From assembly GCF_029223545.1 (NCBI RefSeq), contig NZ_CP097870.1, positions 310,001-374,000 on the forward strand: DNA of 64,000 nucleotides. The letters run 5' to 3'. This document shows, piece after piece, positions 1-8,181 of this stretch. The position numbers and the translations under genes were made by a program. The notes under the pieces were generated by a model that was not told the origin of the DNA, ran no database searches, and was given only the letters and a program-made list of their open reading frames with translations. This DNA comes from Thauera sp. GDN1 (lineage in GTDB: Bacteria; Pseudomonadota; Gammaproteobacteria; Burkholderiales; Rhodocyclaceae). Positions within the stretch are counted from its first letter, which is position 1, and every line of letters starts with the position of its first letter.

Positions 1-713
1 CCGCCATCGCCGCGCGCCTTGCACCGCTGGGCGTGCAGACACGCCTGGTTCGCGCCAAGGACCTGGGGGACACCAAGCTGATCGTCGAGAACGATGCCAG
101 CCAGGTGAAGATCGAGGTCAACGTCGTGTTCCGAGGCAGCGTGCTGCCCGTCGAGCGGCGGCCGCTGAGCGCCAAGACCAGCGATCTGTTCGGCGTCGAG
201 TTCGAGCTGCCGGTTCTGGCACCGGACGAGCTGTACGCCAGCAAGCTGGTGGCCGCGCTGGATCGGCAGCACCCCCGCGACCTGTTCGACGTGTGGCAGC
301 TCTACGAATCGGGCGACATCAGCGACGGCATGGTCGAGTGCTTCGTGATCTATCTGGCGGGCCACAACCGGCCGCCCCACGAAGTGCTGTTCGGCAACGA
401 CAAGGACATCGCCGGCGAGTACGAGCGGGCCTTTGTCGGCATGACCGAAGTGGACTGCTCCCTGGAGACACTGCTCGATGCTCGCGCCAGGATGCGGCGC
501 GAGCTGCCACAGCGACTGAGCACCGCGCACAAGCAGTTTCTGAGCGGGCTGGCGCGCGCAGAACCGGACTGGTCGCTGGTGCGGTGCCAGCACGCCGCGC
601 AACTGCCGGCACTGCGCTGGAAGCTCGCCAATCTCGAAACCTTCCGCAAGCGCCGTCCCGACGACTTCGCAGCGCAATCCGCCGCCCTCGACACCGGCTT
701 GGGCCAGAGCTGA
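1..713 (+). CDS. AbiEii/AbiGii-type nucleotidyltransferase, 5'-truncated by window edge
   Basis: The reading frame is already open at base 3, so the true start lies outside the window; the GTG at 33 is only an internal candidate. The visible 236 or so residues contain KLVAALDRQHPRDLFDV, the conserved mid-region of the nucleotidyltransferase toxin family AbiEii/AbiGii, where the Lys and Asp contribute to the fold and active site. The N-terminal GSxxxD-type motif is not in view. In type IV toxin-antitoxin systems such toxins pair with an AbiEi-type antitoxin encoded upstream, which would also be outside the window. It sits next to the relaxase gene on the integrated element, as is common for abortive-infection cargo. 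The family is reasonably sure; toxin activity is inferred. Confidence 0.7.
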   Translation, partial: AIAARLAPLGVQTRLVRAKDLGDTKLIVENDASQVKIEVNVVFRGSVLPVERRPLSAKTSDLFGVEFELPVLAPDELYASKLVAALDRQHPRDLFDVWQLYESGDISDGMVECFVIYLAGHNRPPHEVLFGNDKDIAGEYERAFVGMTEVDCSLETLLDARARMRRELPQRLSTAHKQFLSGLARAEPDWSLVRCQHAAQLPALRWKLANLETFRKRRPDDFAAQSAALDTGLGQS

Positions 714-784
714 CGAGCGTCCCGCAGCGCCCCACTTGCCGGGATTGCCCCATGCCGCATTCATCGTGGCGCCCGCGCAGCAGC

Positions 785-883
785 GGCCCTATACCCAAAG
801 GCTTCCGATAAAGGCCAAAGGGCTGGGAAGGGGCAAAGGAAGGGCGCCAAGGGGAAAGGCCCTATCCTGAAAAGGCCAAAAGG
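785..883. repeat. Purine-rich repeats upstream of relaxase gene (possible oriT or leader)
   Basis: The 202-base gap between the AbiEii-like gene and the relaxase gene holds a repeated composite motif. GGCCCTAT occurs at 785-792 and 858-865, followed by AAAGGCCAAAGG at 810-821 and AAAGGCCAAAAGG at 871-883. The stretch between is rich in AAGG units. Relaxase genes are often preceded by their origin of transfer, so this could be oriT or a regulatory leader; no nick site can be assigned by eye. Confidence 0.4.
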
Positions 884-915
884 CGCCCCGAGCAGCCCGT
901 CATCCGGGGTTCGCC

Positions 916-2766
916 ATGCTCTCGCTGTTCCAGCGCAAAAGGGTGCCACCCACCGCCGGCACGCCGCCCACCTCCGCCATCGAAACTCCGAAAGGGTCGA
1001 TGCGGCCGGAGTCGGCCGCATCGCTGCTGGCCACGCCGCGCCGGCAGAAACTGCTGGAACACATCTGGCAGCGCACATCGCTCTCGCGCCGGCAGTTCGC
1101 CACGCTCTACCTCGCCCCGCTGGAGCGCTACGCCGAGCTGGTCCAGCAGTTCCCGGCTTCCGAGAACCACCACCACGCCTATCCGGGCGGCATGCTGGAC
1201 CACGGCCTGGAGATCGTCGTCTATGCGCTGAAGCTGCGGCAGTCATACCTGCTGCCTGCGGGCGTCACGCCGGAGGCACAGGCGGCCCAGGCCGAAGCCT
1301 GGACCGCAGGCACGGCCTACGCGGCCCTGCTGCACGACATCGGCAAGATTGCCGTCGATCTGCACGTCGAACATGCCGACGGCAGCGTCTGGCATCCCTG
1401 GCACGGCCCGCTGCGAAAGCCCTACCGCTTCCGTTACCGAAAGGAGCGCGAGTACCGCCTGCACAGCGCCGCCACCGGGCTGCTCTACGCGCGCCTTCTC
1501 GATCGGGACATCTTCGACTGGCTCAGCGGCTATCCCGACCTCTGGGCCGCGCTGCTGTACGTGCTGGCCGGCCAGTACGAGCACGCTGGCACGCTCGGCG
1601 AACTGGTCGTGCAGGCCGACCAGGCATCGGTCGCCCAGGAACTCGGCGGCGATCCCAGCAAGGCGCTGGCGGCGCCCAAGCATGCGCTGCAACGCAAATT
1701 GCTCGACGGCTTGCGCTACCTGCTCAAGGAAGAATTCAAGTTGAACCAAGCCGGTCCGGCGGACGGTTGGCTGACCCAAGACGCTCTGTGGCTGGTGAGC
1801 AAGACCGTCTCCGACAAGCTGCGCGCACATCTGCTGTCGCAGGGCATCGACGGCATCCCGGCGAGCAATACGGCGGTGTTCAACGTGCTGCAGGATCACG
1901 GCATCGTGCAACCGACGCCGGATGGCAAGGCGATCTGGAAGGCTACCGTCACCAGCGACGCCGGCTGGTCGCATGCCTTCACCTTCCTGAAACTCTCGCC
2001 GGCCATGATCTGGGATGCCGCCGACCGGCTGGCGCCGTTCGCAGGCCGTGTGCAGGTCGAAGAGGAACAGGCGGAGCCGCCGCCGCTAGCGCCGGCGGTG
2101 GCCGATGGGCCGCGCGTGGAAGGCACCGAAGCTGCACCCGCGAGCACGGCGCCGATCGCATCCATAGCCACAGACACCGGCGTGGCCGCGCTGCTCGATC
2201 TGCTGGGCGACACCGCTCCACCCACAGCATCGGAGACCCCGACTTGCCCTGTTGCCGAGGCCGAGCCGGCCCCTTCGACCGTGCCCACGCCAGGAATGAG
2301 CCTCGCGCCTTCCCAGGATCGCGCGGAGCCCTCCGGGGCGCACTTCATGGCCTGGCTGCGCCAGAGCATCCAGACGCGCAAGCTCATCATCAACGACGCC
2401 AAGGCCCTGGTGCATACCGTCGCCGGTACGACCTACCTCGTCAGCCCCGGCGTGTTCCAGCGCTACGCGCAGGAGTACCTTCAAGTCGCCGCGCTGGCCA
2501 AGCAGGAGAAGCTGGAGGGGTGGCAGTGGGTACAGAAGCGCTTCGAGAAGATGGGACAGCACCGCAAGCAGCCGAGCGGGCTGAACATCTGGACCTGCGA
2601 AGTCACGGGGCCGCGCAAGTCGCGCCGGCTGCACGGCTACCTGCTCGTCAGCCCGGATGCGCTGTTCCAGGAGACGCCGCCAGACAACCCATACCTGCGG
2701 CTCCTCAACGAGGCCGCAAAGCGCGATGATTCAGCCCTTGGGGGCAAGGACGACGATCAGGCGTAG
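916..2766 (+). CDS. traI: MobH-family conjugative relaxase (TraI_2 domain)
   Basis: This 616-residue protein should nick and pilot the conjugating strand of the element. Residues 1-320 form the TraI_2/HD-hydrolase-like relaxase domain characteristic of the MobH class: an ENHHHAYPGGMLDH motif near residues 90-103 and an HD pair in LLHDIGK (H140, D141) supply the metal ligands, in contrast to the HUH relaxases. Residues 380-470 are a low-complexity Ala/Pro/Thr linker. The C-terminal 130 residues match the winged-helix-like TraI_2 C-terminal domain, including a conserved ISxxALFQ-like tail. The ATG at 916 gives a normal length for ICE relaxases. Its position close to the integrase fits the ICE interpretation. 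Confidence 0.88.
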   Translation: MLSLFQRKRVPPTAGTPPTSAIETPKGSMRPESAASLLATPRRQKLLEHIWQRTSLSRRQFATLYLAPLERYAELVQQFPASENHHHAYPGGMLDHGLEIVVYALKLRQSYLLPAGVTPEAQAAQAEAWTAGTAYAALLHDIGKIAVDLHVEHADGSVWHPWHGPLRKPYRFRYRKEREYRLHSAATGLLYARLLDRDIFDWLSGYPDLWAALLYVLAGQYEHAGTLGELVVQADQASVAQELGGDPSKALAAPKHALQRKLLDGLRYLLKEEFKLNQAGPADGWLTQDALWLVSKTVSDKLRAHLLSQGIDGIPASNTAVFNVLQDHGIVQPTPDGKAIWKATVTSDAGWSHAFTFLKLSPAMIWDAADRLAPFAGRVQVEEEQAEPPPLAPAVADGPRVEGTEAAPASTAPIASIATDTGVAALLDLLGDTAPPTASETPTCPVAEAEPAPSTVPTPGMSLAPSQDRAEPSGAHFMAWLRQSIQTRKLIINDAKALVHTVAGTTYLVSPGVFQRYAQEYLQVAALAKQEKLEGWQWVQKRFEKMGQHRKQPSGLNIWTCEVTGPRKSRRLHGYLLVSPDALFQETPPDNPYLRLLNEAAKRDDSALGGKDDDQA

Positions 2767-2792
2767 GCATGCGACCGCTGTGCGGGCCGGCT

Positions 2793-3098
2793 TCAATCCG
2801 CGGATGGGGCCGACTCTGCCAGCTTGGCTTCGGTCAGAGTCATCAAGTGGGCGGAACTGCATTTCAGCGCACGGGCGATCTTGAGGATGAGAGGGAGCGT
2901 GGGGACATGCTCGCCGCGCTCGATCTTGCCCATGTGCGACCGTTCGATGCCGGCCATGTGGGCCAGCGTTTCCTGAGCGATACCCTGGTTGGTTCTTTCT
3001 TCCCGCACGGCAGCCCCAAACGCGATGGCTGGTTCCGCTTCGTAGGTAGTGGTGCCGGTGGGGCGGCCCCTTTGGATCGAACGCTTTGGCATTGCCAA
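2793..3098 (-). CDS. XRE-family helix-turn-helix regulator
   Basis: The 101-residue protein carries one Cro/cI-type helix-turn-helix at about residues 28-85: GIAQETLAHMAGIERSHMGK is helix 2 to recognition helix, followed by IERGEHVPTLPLILKIARAL. A short basic N-terminus (KRSIQRGRPTG) precedes it. It is convergent with the relaxase gene (27 bases apart) and diverges from the LysR-like gene. Proteins of this size at this position in ICEs usually repress integrase or transfer genes; that role is inferred from context. Confidence 0.85.
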   Translation of the reverse strand: MAMPKRSIQRGRPTGTTTYEAEPAIAFGAAVREERTNQGIAQETLAHMAGIERSHMGKIERGEHVPTLPLILKIARALKCSSAHLMTLTEAKLAESAPSAD

Positions 3099-3198
3099 GA
3101 GCGTCGAACACGGTCACGATTTAAACCACGTTAAACTTAACTCATTCAACGGATTCGAGATCAGTTGCCACGAGTTCACCGCCTGGGGGGAGCTGGAC

Positions 3199-3825
3199 GT
3201 GGAATCGAGTGACATCACCGCCGAAATTCGCATGGCCGTCCTCGGCGAATGGGTGCCTCCCCAGCTCGCCGACGTGCTCGCCCTGCAGCGTGCCGAAGAG
3301 CCGGAGACTCATGCCGTCCTGGCCGGCTGGACAGATCCCGGTCGAGGCGCGGAGCTGCCGGGCGACGGCTTCGACTTCGCCTTGTCTGCGGTTGCCCGGC
3401 AGTGGCCTGGCTGGGTATGCGAGCCGCTGTGGCATGACACGCTGGCGGTCGCCGTGGCCAAGCGCTCCCACCTGCTGGCCTACCGTGAAGTGCCGTGCCA
3501 GGAAGTGCTCAAGCAGCCGTTGATCTGCTCGCAGTCCACGGCCGATGAACCATGGCGCATGACCGTGCAGCGCGTGTTCGAGAACGCGCTGCAGGAGCGG
3601 GAGCAAACGGTGGAGACATTCGATGTGGTGATGACGCTGGTTGCCGCCGGGTACGGGATCACCATTGCGCCCGCCGCGAGACTGGCGAGCTACCTACGCC
3701 GAGGCATCGCCATGCGGCCGCTGGCCGGCGCACCAACGATCGTGATGGCTTACCTGCTCCGTCGCGAGGCTTCCTTGTCGGACACCCAGGCAAGATTCGC
3801 CCGCCGCGCGCGCTTGGTGTCCTGA
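3199..3825 (+). CDS. LysR-type substrate-binding domain protein lacking the HTH
   Basis: About 208 residues match the ligand-binding half of LysR-type regulators: an alternating alpha/beta pattern, EPLWHDTLAVAVAKRSHLLAYREV, LICSQSTADEPWRMTVQRVF, and the ending VVMTLVAAGYGITIAPAARLASYLRRGIAMRPL that is typical of domain II. No winged HTH precedes it. The frame is open upstream to 3049, but that part overlaps the start of the XRE gene. GTG 3199 is preferred because GGGGGAG lies seven bases before it. It may bind a ligand and modulate another regulator, or it may be a truncated relic kept on the element. Function is unknown. Confidence 0.65.
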   Translation: MESSDITAEIRMAVLGEWVPPQLADVLALQRAEEPETHAVLAGWTDPGRGAELPGDGFDFALSAVARQWPGWVCEPLWHDTLAVAVAKRSHLLAYREVPCQEVLKQPLICSQSTADEPWRMTVQRVFENALQEREQTVETFDVVMTLVAAGYGITIAPAARLASYLRRGIAMRPLAGAPTIVMAYLLRREASLSDTQARFARRARLVS

Positions 3826-3872
3826 CGGACGCGCGGGGATCGCGGTTTCGCCACGATCCCGCATTCCTGCTG

Positions 3873-5726
3873 CTAGGCGACCCCGACTCGCGGCGGGGTC
3901 CATTCGCTCTCCTTCACGGCTGTGCTCACTGCCATGACGAGCTTGTCGAGGTTGCCGGCCGTCACGCCCTCCAGTGCCGAACGCCCCCGCAGCATCGAGC
4001 GCGGTTGCAGCAGTGCATGGTAGATCTGCCAGGGGTCCGCACCCCTGGTCAGCTTCAGGACGGACTGGATCAGCTCGTGCTTGAGTGGGTCGAGGTGCCA
4101 GTCCGGCACGCGCTGGCCGCGGTTGCCTACGTTCAACGCCAGCAAGTTGCCCGCCTTGATCTCGTAGCTGATCCACCTGCGGGACTTGCCCGCCATCTTG
4201 GCAAACGCCGCGACGGGAAGGTTGTGCGGCGCTTCGAAGACATCGAACAGTTCCATCCTCTCGCGCTGAATGTCCGAAGGCACCAGCGGCGCGGCTGATC
4301 GAGGGATCGGAACCGCCGGCAGCCGATGTGCGGCGGCAGAAACCAACGGCATGGCGTCACCCGGCTTCGTCACCAGCAGGATTGGCGAAGCGCTAACCGG
4401 CGTGGAGGGTGCATTTGCGGTTTGCTCACTCGGGAATGCGGGCACGCCTTCCAGATGCACGGTGAGTGGCATGCTGGCCGCCTCGACCTGGTTCTGCTCG
4501 AAGAGGTCGAGCCGATCGGCCCAGTCCTGCATCATGCGGCGACGCTGCTCCACGTACTCGGCATGGTTGTAGGTCGCGCTGACCTTGTTGGGATCGACAT
4601 GCGAGAGCTGTGCATCCACCCAGACCTTCGGGTAGCCGATCTCGTTGAGCGCAGTGGACATCGTGCCGCGGATGCCGTGCCCAGTCAGGCGTTCCTGATA
4701 GCCCATGCGCTTGAGGGCACCATTGAGGGTGTTCTCGCTGATGCGCTTCTTCAAGTCGCTGTCGTGCCGGAACAGGTGGCGCTGGGCCGGCTTGAACTCA
4801 TCCAGCAGGTGCCGGACGATCTCCATGGCCTGAATCGACAGCGGCACGATGTAGGGCGGGATGTCCTTCGCCTGCTGCCGCTTCTTGCGCATATCCAACT
4901 GGAGTTGCTTCACGACGTCGGGCGGGATGATCCACAGCCCACGGTCCAGATCGAATTGATCCGGCGTCGCCTGTCGCAGCTCTCCGGTTCGCACGCCGGT
5001 CAGCAGCAATAGCCGCAGCCCGAGCTGGGTCTGCCGCCTGCCGCGATAGCTGCGTAGCCGCTGCAACAGCTTCGGCAGCTCGGCCATGCGCAGGAACGGG
5101 TTGTGATTGACGGGTGGCAGTGGCAGCGCCACCACATCGAGATCGGAGGCGGGGTTCTGTTCCAGGCCCGGCACGATCACCAGCGCGTAGCGGAACAGTT
5201 GGTTGAACCACGTCCTGACTTTCTCGGCGACGGAGAGCGCCTTGCGCTTCTCGATCTTGGCGATCACCTCCAAGAGGTCGGGACGCTTGATCTCATAGAC
5301 CGACCGCTTGCCCAAGGCGGGCAGCACATCCTTGTCGAAGATGCGCGGAAGTATCGAGAGGGTCGTCTGCCGGCCTTCCTTGAGGCTGAGCCCGCGATGC
5401 TTGAGCCACTTGCGATACACCGCCTCGAAGGTGTTTTCGTCGGCGAGCCGGACAGCGGTGCGCTTCTGCTTGCGGTGAACGCGAGGATTGGTGCCTTTGG
5501 CCAGCAGGGCGCGCGCTTCGTCGCGCAGGCTGCGGGCCTCGCGAAGCGTCACCTCCGGGTAGGTGCCGAGCGACATCCGCTTCTGCTTGCCCGCCCAGTA
5601 GTAGCGGAAGTGCCAAGTCCTGCCCCCGGCAGCGGTGACGGCCAGGGAGAGGCCATCCAAGTCAGGGAGGGTGTATGCCTTGCCAGTTGCCTTGGCCTGC
5701 CGAACGGCCAGGTCTGAGAGTGCCAT
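3873..5726 (-). CDS. int: Tyrosine integrase of the ICE (long, ICEclc/P4 type)
   Basis: Site-specific recombinase expected to insert the element into tRNA-Gly and excise it. From the chosen ATG (617 residues) the order is an N-terminal arm-type DNA-binding domain (1-85), a SAM-like core-binding domain (95-190), then the catalytic domain with R246 (TGVRTGELR), H350 and R353 (GHGIRG), H376 (LSHVDPNK) and the nucleophile Y386 (ATYNHAEY). A further 210 residues follow, as in the long IntB13-like integrases. ATG 5726 is preferred over 5744 because AGGAG sits seven bases upstream of it. The gene ends the element and reads away from the tRNA, with 238 bases for promoter and recombination sites. Confidence 0.93.
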   Translation of the reverse strand: MALSDLAVRQAKATGKAYTLPDLDGLSLAVTAAGGRTWHFRYYWAGKQKRMSLGTYPEVTLREARSLRDEARALLAKGTNPRVHRKQKRTAVRLADENTFEAVYRKWLKHRGLSLKEGRQTTLSILPRIFDKDVLPALGKRSVYEIKRPDLLEVIAKIEKRKALSVAEKVRTWFNQLFRYALVIVPGLEQNPASDLDVVALPLPPVNHNPFLRMAELPKLLQRLRSYRGRRQTQLGLRLLLLTGVRTGELRQATPDQFDLDRGLWIIPPDVVKQLQLDMRKKRQQAKDIPPYIVPLSIQAMEIVRHLLDEFKPAQRHLFRHDSDLKKRISENTLNGALKRMGYQERLTGHGIRGTMSTALNEIGYPKVWVDAQLSHVDPNKVSATYNHAEYVEQRRRMMQDWADRLDLFEQNQVEAASMPLTVHLEGVPAFPSEQTANAPSTPVSASPILLVTKPGDAMPLVSAAAHRLPAVPIPRSAAPLVPSDIQRERMELFDVFEAPHNLPVAAFAKMAGKSRRWISYEIKAGNLLALNVGNRGQRVPDWHLDPLKHELIQSVLKLTRGADPWQIYHALLQPRSMLRGRSALEGVTAGNLDKLVMAVSTAVKESEWTPPRVGVA

Positions 5727-5932
5727 GCTCTTGCTCCTGAACATGAGTCAGGAACCAGATGCTGGTCACGTCGACCTCGCCCCTCCATCAACAATCCGGA
5801 ATCAGCCGCACCCGCAAAAATGGACTTGTTTGTGGACTTAAAAGTCCCGGCTGTAGGCGGATCGCAGTGGACCGCGGCAGAACGTCAAAGAGAGGAAAAG
5901 TCCTTGTGTGGCAACGACTTGCAGGCTCTCTT

Positions 5933-5954
5933 GGACTTCTGCGGAAGTCCGCAG
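5933..5954. other. Overlapping inverted repeats beside the attachment site
   Basis: GGACTTC (5933-5939) and GAAGTCC (5944-5950) form a perfect seven-base inverted repeat with a four-base loop, overlapped by a second one, CTGCG/CGCAG (5939-5943 and 5950-5954). They lie 11 bases inside the element from the tRNA CCA. They could be an integrase arm site, a factor-binding site or a weak stop for read-through from the tRNA; there is no T-run. The rest of 5727-5964 shows no gene and presumably holds the integrase promoter. Confidence 0.4.
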
Positions 5955-5964
5955 ATTGATACAG

Positions 5965-5982
5965 TGGAGCGGGTGAAGGGAA
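5965..5982 (-). other. attR: Putative ICE attachment site (3' end of tRNA-Gly)
   Basis: The last 18 bases of the tRNA-Gly gene, from the T-arm through the encoded CCA, are where elements of this integrase family recombine, and the integrase gene starts 238 bases away. The matching copy at the far end of the element is outside the window, so the exact core and which end this is are inferred. Confidence 0.55.
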
Positions 5983-6039
5983 TCGAACCCTCGTCATCAG
6001 CTTGGGAAGCTGAGGTAATAGCCATTATACGACACCCGC
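5965..6039 (-). tRNA. glyU: tRNA-Gly (anticodon CCC)
   Basis: Read on the minus strand from 6039, the gene folds into a standard cloverleaf. The acceptor stem GCGGGTG pairs with CACCCGC, the anticodon stem TCAGC/GCTGA encloses the loop TTCCCAA with anticodon CCC, the T-arm contains GGTTCGATTCC, and the discriminator T is followed by an encoded CCA (5967-5965). It decodes GGG. It lies 95 bases downstream of ptsI in the same orientation and hosts the integrated element at its 3' end. An intact 3' end is regenerated by such insertions, so the tRNA should be functional. Confidence 0.97.
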
Positions 6040-6134
6040 ATGGTCGGGCCGAGGCGTGGTGCCTGGCGCCCGACAAGACTCACGATTGTAGCCGCAGAAG
6101 CGGGGGCGCTTCAACTTGTGCGCGCCTGCTTTGC

Positions 6135-7865
6135 TCAGAGGGTGAGCCGCTCCACCGCCTCGCGGATGCGTGCCGGCTCGTCCATCTTCAGGATGCGCTG
6201 CACCCTGGGTGCGAGCTCGCCGAGGTCGGCGCGCAGCACCTGCTGCTTGATCTCCAGGATGTTGCCCGGGTGCATCGAGAAGTTGCGCAGGCCCATGCCG
6301 AGCAGCAGTTCGGTGTACAGCGGATCGCCCGCCATCTCGCCGCACACCGACACCGGCAGGCCGTAGCGCGCGCCGGTGGCGATGGTGCCGGCGATGAGCT
6401 TGAGCACCGCCGGATGCAGCGGGTCGTACAGATGCACCACCGCCTCGTCGGAGCGGTCGATGGCCAGCGTGTACTGGATCAGGTCGTTGGTGCCGATCGA
6501 CAGGAAGGCCAGCCGCCGGATGAACATGCCCAGCGACAGCGCGGCGGCGGGGATCTCGATCATGCCGCCGACCTGGATGCCCTCGTCGAACTTCACCTTC
6601 TCGGCGCGCAGCTCGCTCTTGGCTTTTTCCACCAGCGCCAGGCACTGGTCGATCTCCTGCGCGTGCGCCAGCATCGGGATCATGACCTGCAGCTTGCCGT
6701 GCGCCGAGGCGCGCAGCAGCGCGCGCAGCTGGGTCAGGAACATCTTCGGCTCGGACAGCGAGTAGCGCACCGCGCGCAGGCCGAGCGCCGGATTGGGCTC
6801 CATGCGGGTGTGGGCTCCGTTGAGCGCCTTGTCGTTGCCGACGTCGAAGGTGCGGATGGTGACCGGCTTGGTCGGCATCGCCTTGACCACCGCGCGGTAG
6901 GCCTCGTACTGCTCGTCCTCGTCGGGCAGGGTGTCGCGGCCGATGAACAGGAACTCGGTGCGGTACAGGCCGATGCCGTCGGCGTTGGCGGCCTTGACCG
7001 CGGGCAGGTCCTTGGGGCCCTCGATGTTGGCGAGCAGGTTGATGGTCTCGCCGTCGAGCGTGGCGGCGCGGGTGTCGCGCAGGCGGTTGAGCTTGGAGCG
7101 CTCGATCTCCAGCTCGCTGCGGCGCAGCCGGTATTCCTCGACGATCTCCTCGCCCGGGGCGACGATGATCACGCCGCGGGTGCCGTCGACGATGACGAGC
7201 TCGTCGTCCTCGAGCAGGTCGCGCACGTGGTGCAGGCCGACCACCGCGGGGATCTTGAGGCTGCGGGCGACGATCGCGGTGTGGCTGGTGGGGCCGCCGA
7301 CGTCGGTGACGAAGCCGGCGATGTTGTGGTCGCGGAAGCCGATGGTGTCGGCGGGCGACAGGTCGTGGGCGACGACGATGGTGCCCAGGCCGTCGCGGCG
7401 CTTGGGCGGCAGGCGGCCGGGGTGGCCGAGCAGCACCTTGACCAGGCGCTCGACCACCTGCACCACGTCGGCCTGGCGTTCGCGCAGGTAGGGGTCCTCG
7501 ATCTCGCGGAACTGCTCGACCACGTGTTCCATCTGCTGCACCAGCGCCCATTCGGCGTTGCAGCGGCGCTCGGTGATCAGCTTGCGTGCGGCGTCGATCA
7601 GCATCGGATCGGCGAGCATCATCAGCTGCAGGTCGACGAAGGCGCCGACCTCGCTGTGCGCCTGGCCGGCGGTGGTGATCGCCTTCAGCCCGACCAGTTC
7701 GCCCTGCACGGTGGCCACGGCCTCGTCCAGGCGGGCGTTTTCCTCCTCCAGGTAGCGGGGGGCGACGTGGTAGTGGTTGACCTCGAGCAGCGCGTGCGAG
7801 ACCAGGTGCACATGCCCGATCGCGATGCCCTGGGAGACCGGCAGGCCATGGAGGGTGAAGGGCAT
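6135..7865 (-). CDS. ptsI: Phosphoenolpyruvate-protein phosphotransferase (PTS enzyme I)
   Basis: Enzyme I takes phosphate from PEP and passes it to HPr. The 576-residue length is that of the classic enzyme. The N-terminal HPr-binding and swivelling domains carry the phosphorylated H195 in GGPTSHTAIVARS. The C-terminal PEP-binding barrel has the DGIGLYRTEFLF motif, the GGMIEIPAAAL segment and the catalytic cysteine in VSVCGEMAGD. It is the last gene of the EIIA-ptsH-ptsI cluster, one base after ptsH. No sugar permease (EIIB/EIIC) is nearby, so the chain is probably regulatory, as in many betaproteobacteria. Confidence 0.97.
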   Translation of the reverse strand: MPFTLHGLPVSQGIAIGHVHLVSHALLEVNHYHVAPRYLEEENARLDEAVATVQGELVGLKAITTAGQAHSEVGAFVDLQLMMLADPMLIDAARKLITERRCNAEWALVQQMEHVVEQFREIEDPYLRERQADVVQVVERLVKVLLGHPGRLPPKRRDGLGTIVVAHDLSPADTIGFRDHNIAGFVTDVGGPTSHTAIVARSLKIPAVVGLHHVRDLLEDDELVIVDGTRGVIIVAPGEEIVEEYRLRRSELEIERSKLNRLRDTRAATLDGETINLLANIEGPKDLPAVKAANADGIGLYRTEFLFIGRDTLPDEDEQYEAYRAVVKAMPTKPVTIRTFDVGNDKALNGAHTRMEPNPALGLRAVRYSLSEPKMFLTQLRALLRASAHGKLQVMIPMLAHAQEIDQCLALVEKAKSELRAEKVKFDEGIQVGGMIEIPAAALSLGMFIRRLAFLSIGTNDLIQYTLAIDRSDEAVVHLYDPLHPAVLKLIAGTIATGARYGLPVSVCGEMAGDPLYTELLLGMGLRNFSMHPGNILEIKQQVLRADLGELAPRVQRILKMDEPARIREAVERLTL

Positions 7866-7866
7866 C

Positions 7867-8136
7867 TCACTCCCCTTCGCCGAAGCGGTCGGCGACCAGG
7901 GCCTGGATCGCCGCGAGGGCCTCGTCGGCCTGCTCGCCCTGGGTGTCGATGGTGATCGTGCTGCCCTTGGCGGCGGCCAGCATCATCACGCCCATGATGC
8001 TCTTCGCATTGACGCGGCGGCCGTTGCGCTCCAGCCAGACCTCGCAGGGGAAGCCGCTGGCGAGCTGGGTGAGCTTGGCCGAGGCACGCGCGTGCAGGCC
8101 GAGCTTGTTGATGATGGCGGCGTCTCCTCGCGGCAT
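7867..8136 (-). CDS. ptsH: Phosphocarrier protein HPr
   Basis: The 89-residue phosphocarrier relays phosphate from enzyme I to the EIIA protein. It has the active-site H15 in NKLGLHARAS and the regulatory serine S46 in NAKSIMGVMMLAA, the target of HPr kinase/phosphorylase, whose gene is not in this window. The stop codon lies one base before the ptsI ATG, and the EIIA gene ends 45 bases upstream, so all three are surely co-transcribed. Confidence 0.96.
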   Translation of the reverse strand: MPRGDAAIINKLGLHARASAKLTQLASGFPCEVWLERNGRRVNAKSIMGVMMLAAAKGSTITIDTQGEQADEALAAIQALVADRFGEGE

Positions 8137-8181
8137 GGTGCGGCGGTCTCCGTGTTCTTGTCCGTTATCGATGCGGTGCGG

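Larger units (their letters stand above)
1..5982. mobile_element. Terminal part of an integrative and conjugative element in tRNA-Gly
   Basis: A long tyrosine integrase gene lies immediately beside the 3' end of a tRNA-Gly gene, and a MobH relaxase gene, an XRE regulator and an AbiEii-like gene lie further inside. That combination is the usual terminal layout of ICEs of the ICEclc/PAGI-2 type, which use the 3' end of tRNA-Gly genes as attachment site and carry MobH relaxases. The element runs leftward out of the window, so its other end, transfer genes and cargo cannot be seen. The right boundary is placed within the tRNA 3' end and is an inference. Confidence 0.8.

Noticed and set aside
5820..7955. 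A plus-strand open frame of about 710 codons covering the tRNA and ptsI
   Set aside because: It runs through a tRNA gene and antisense to ptsI with no domain signature.
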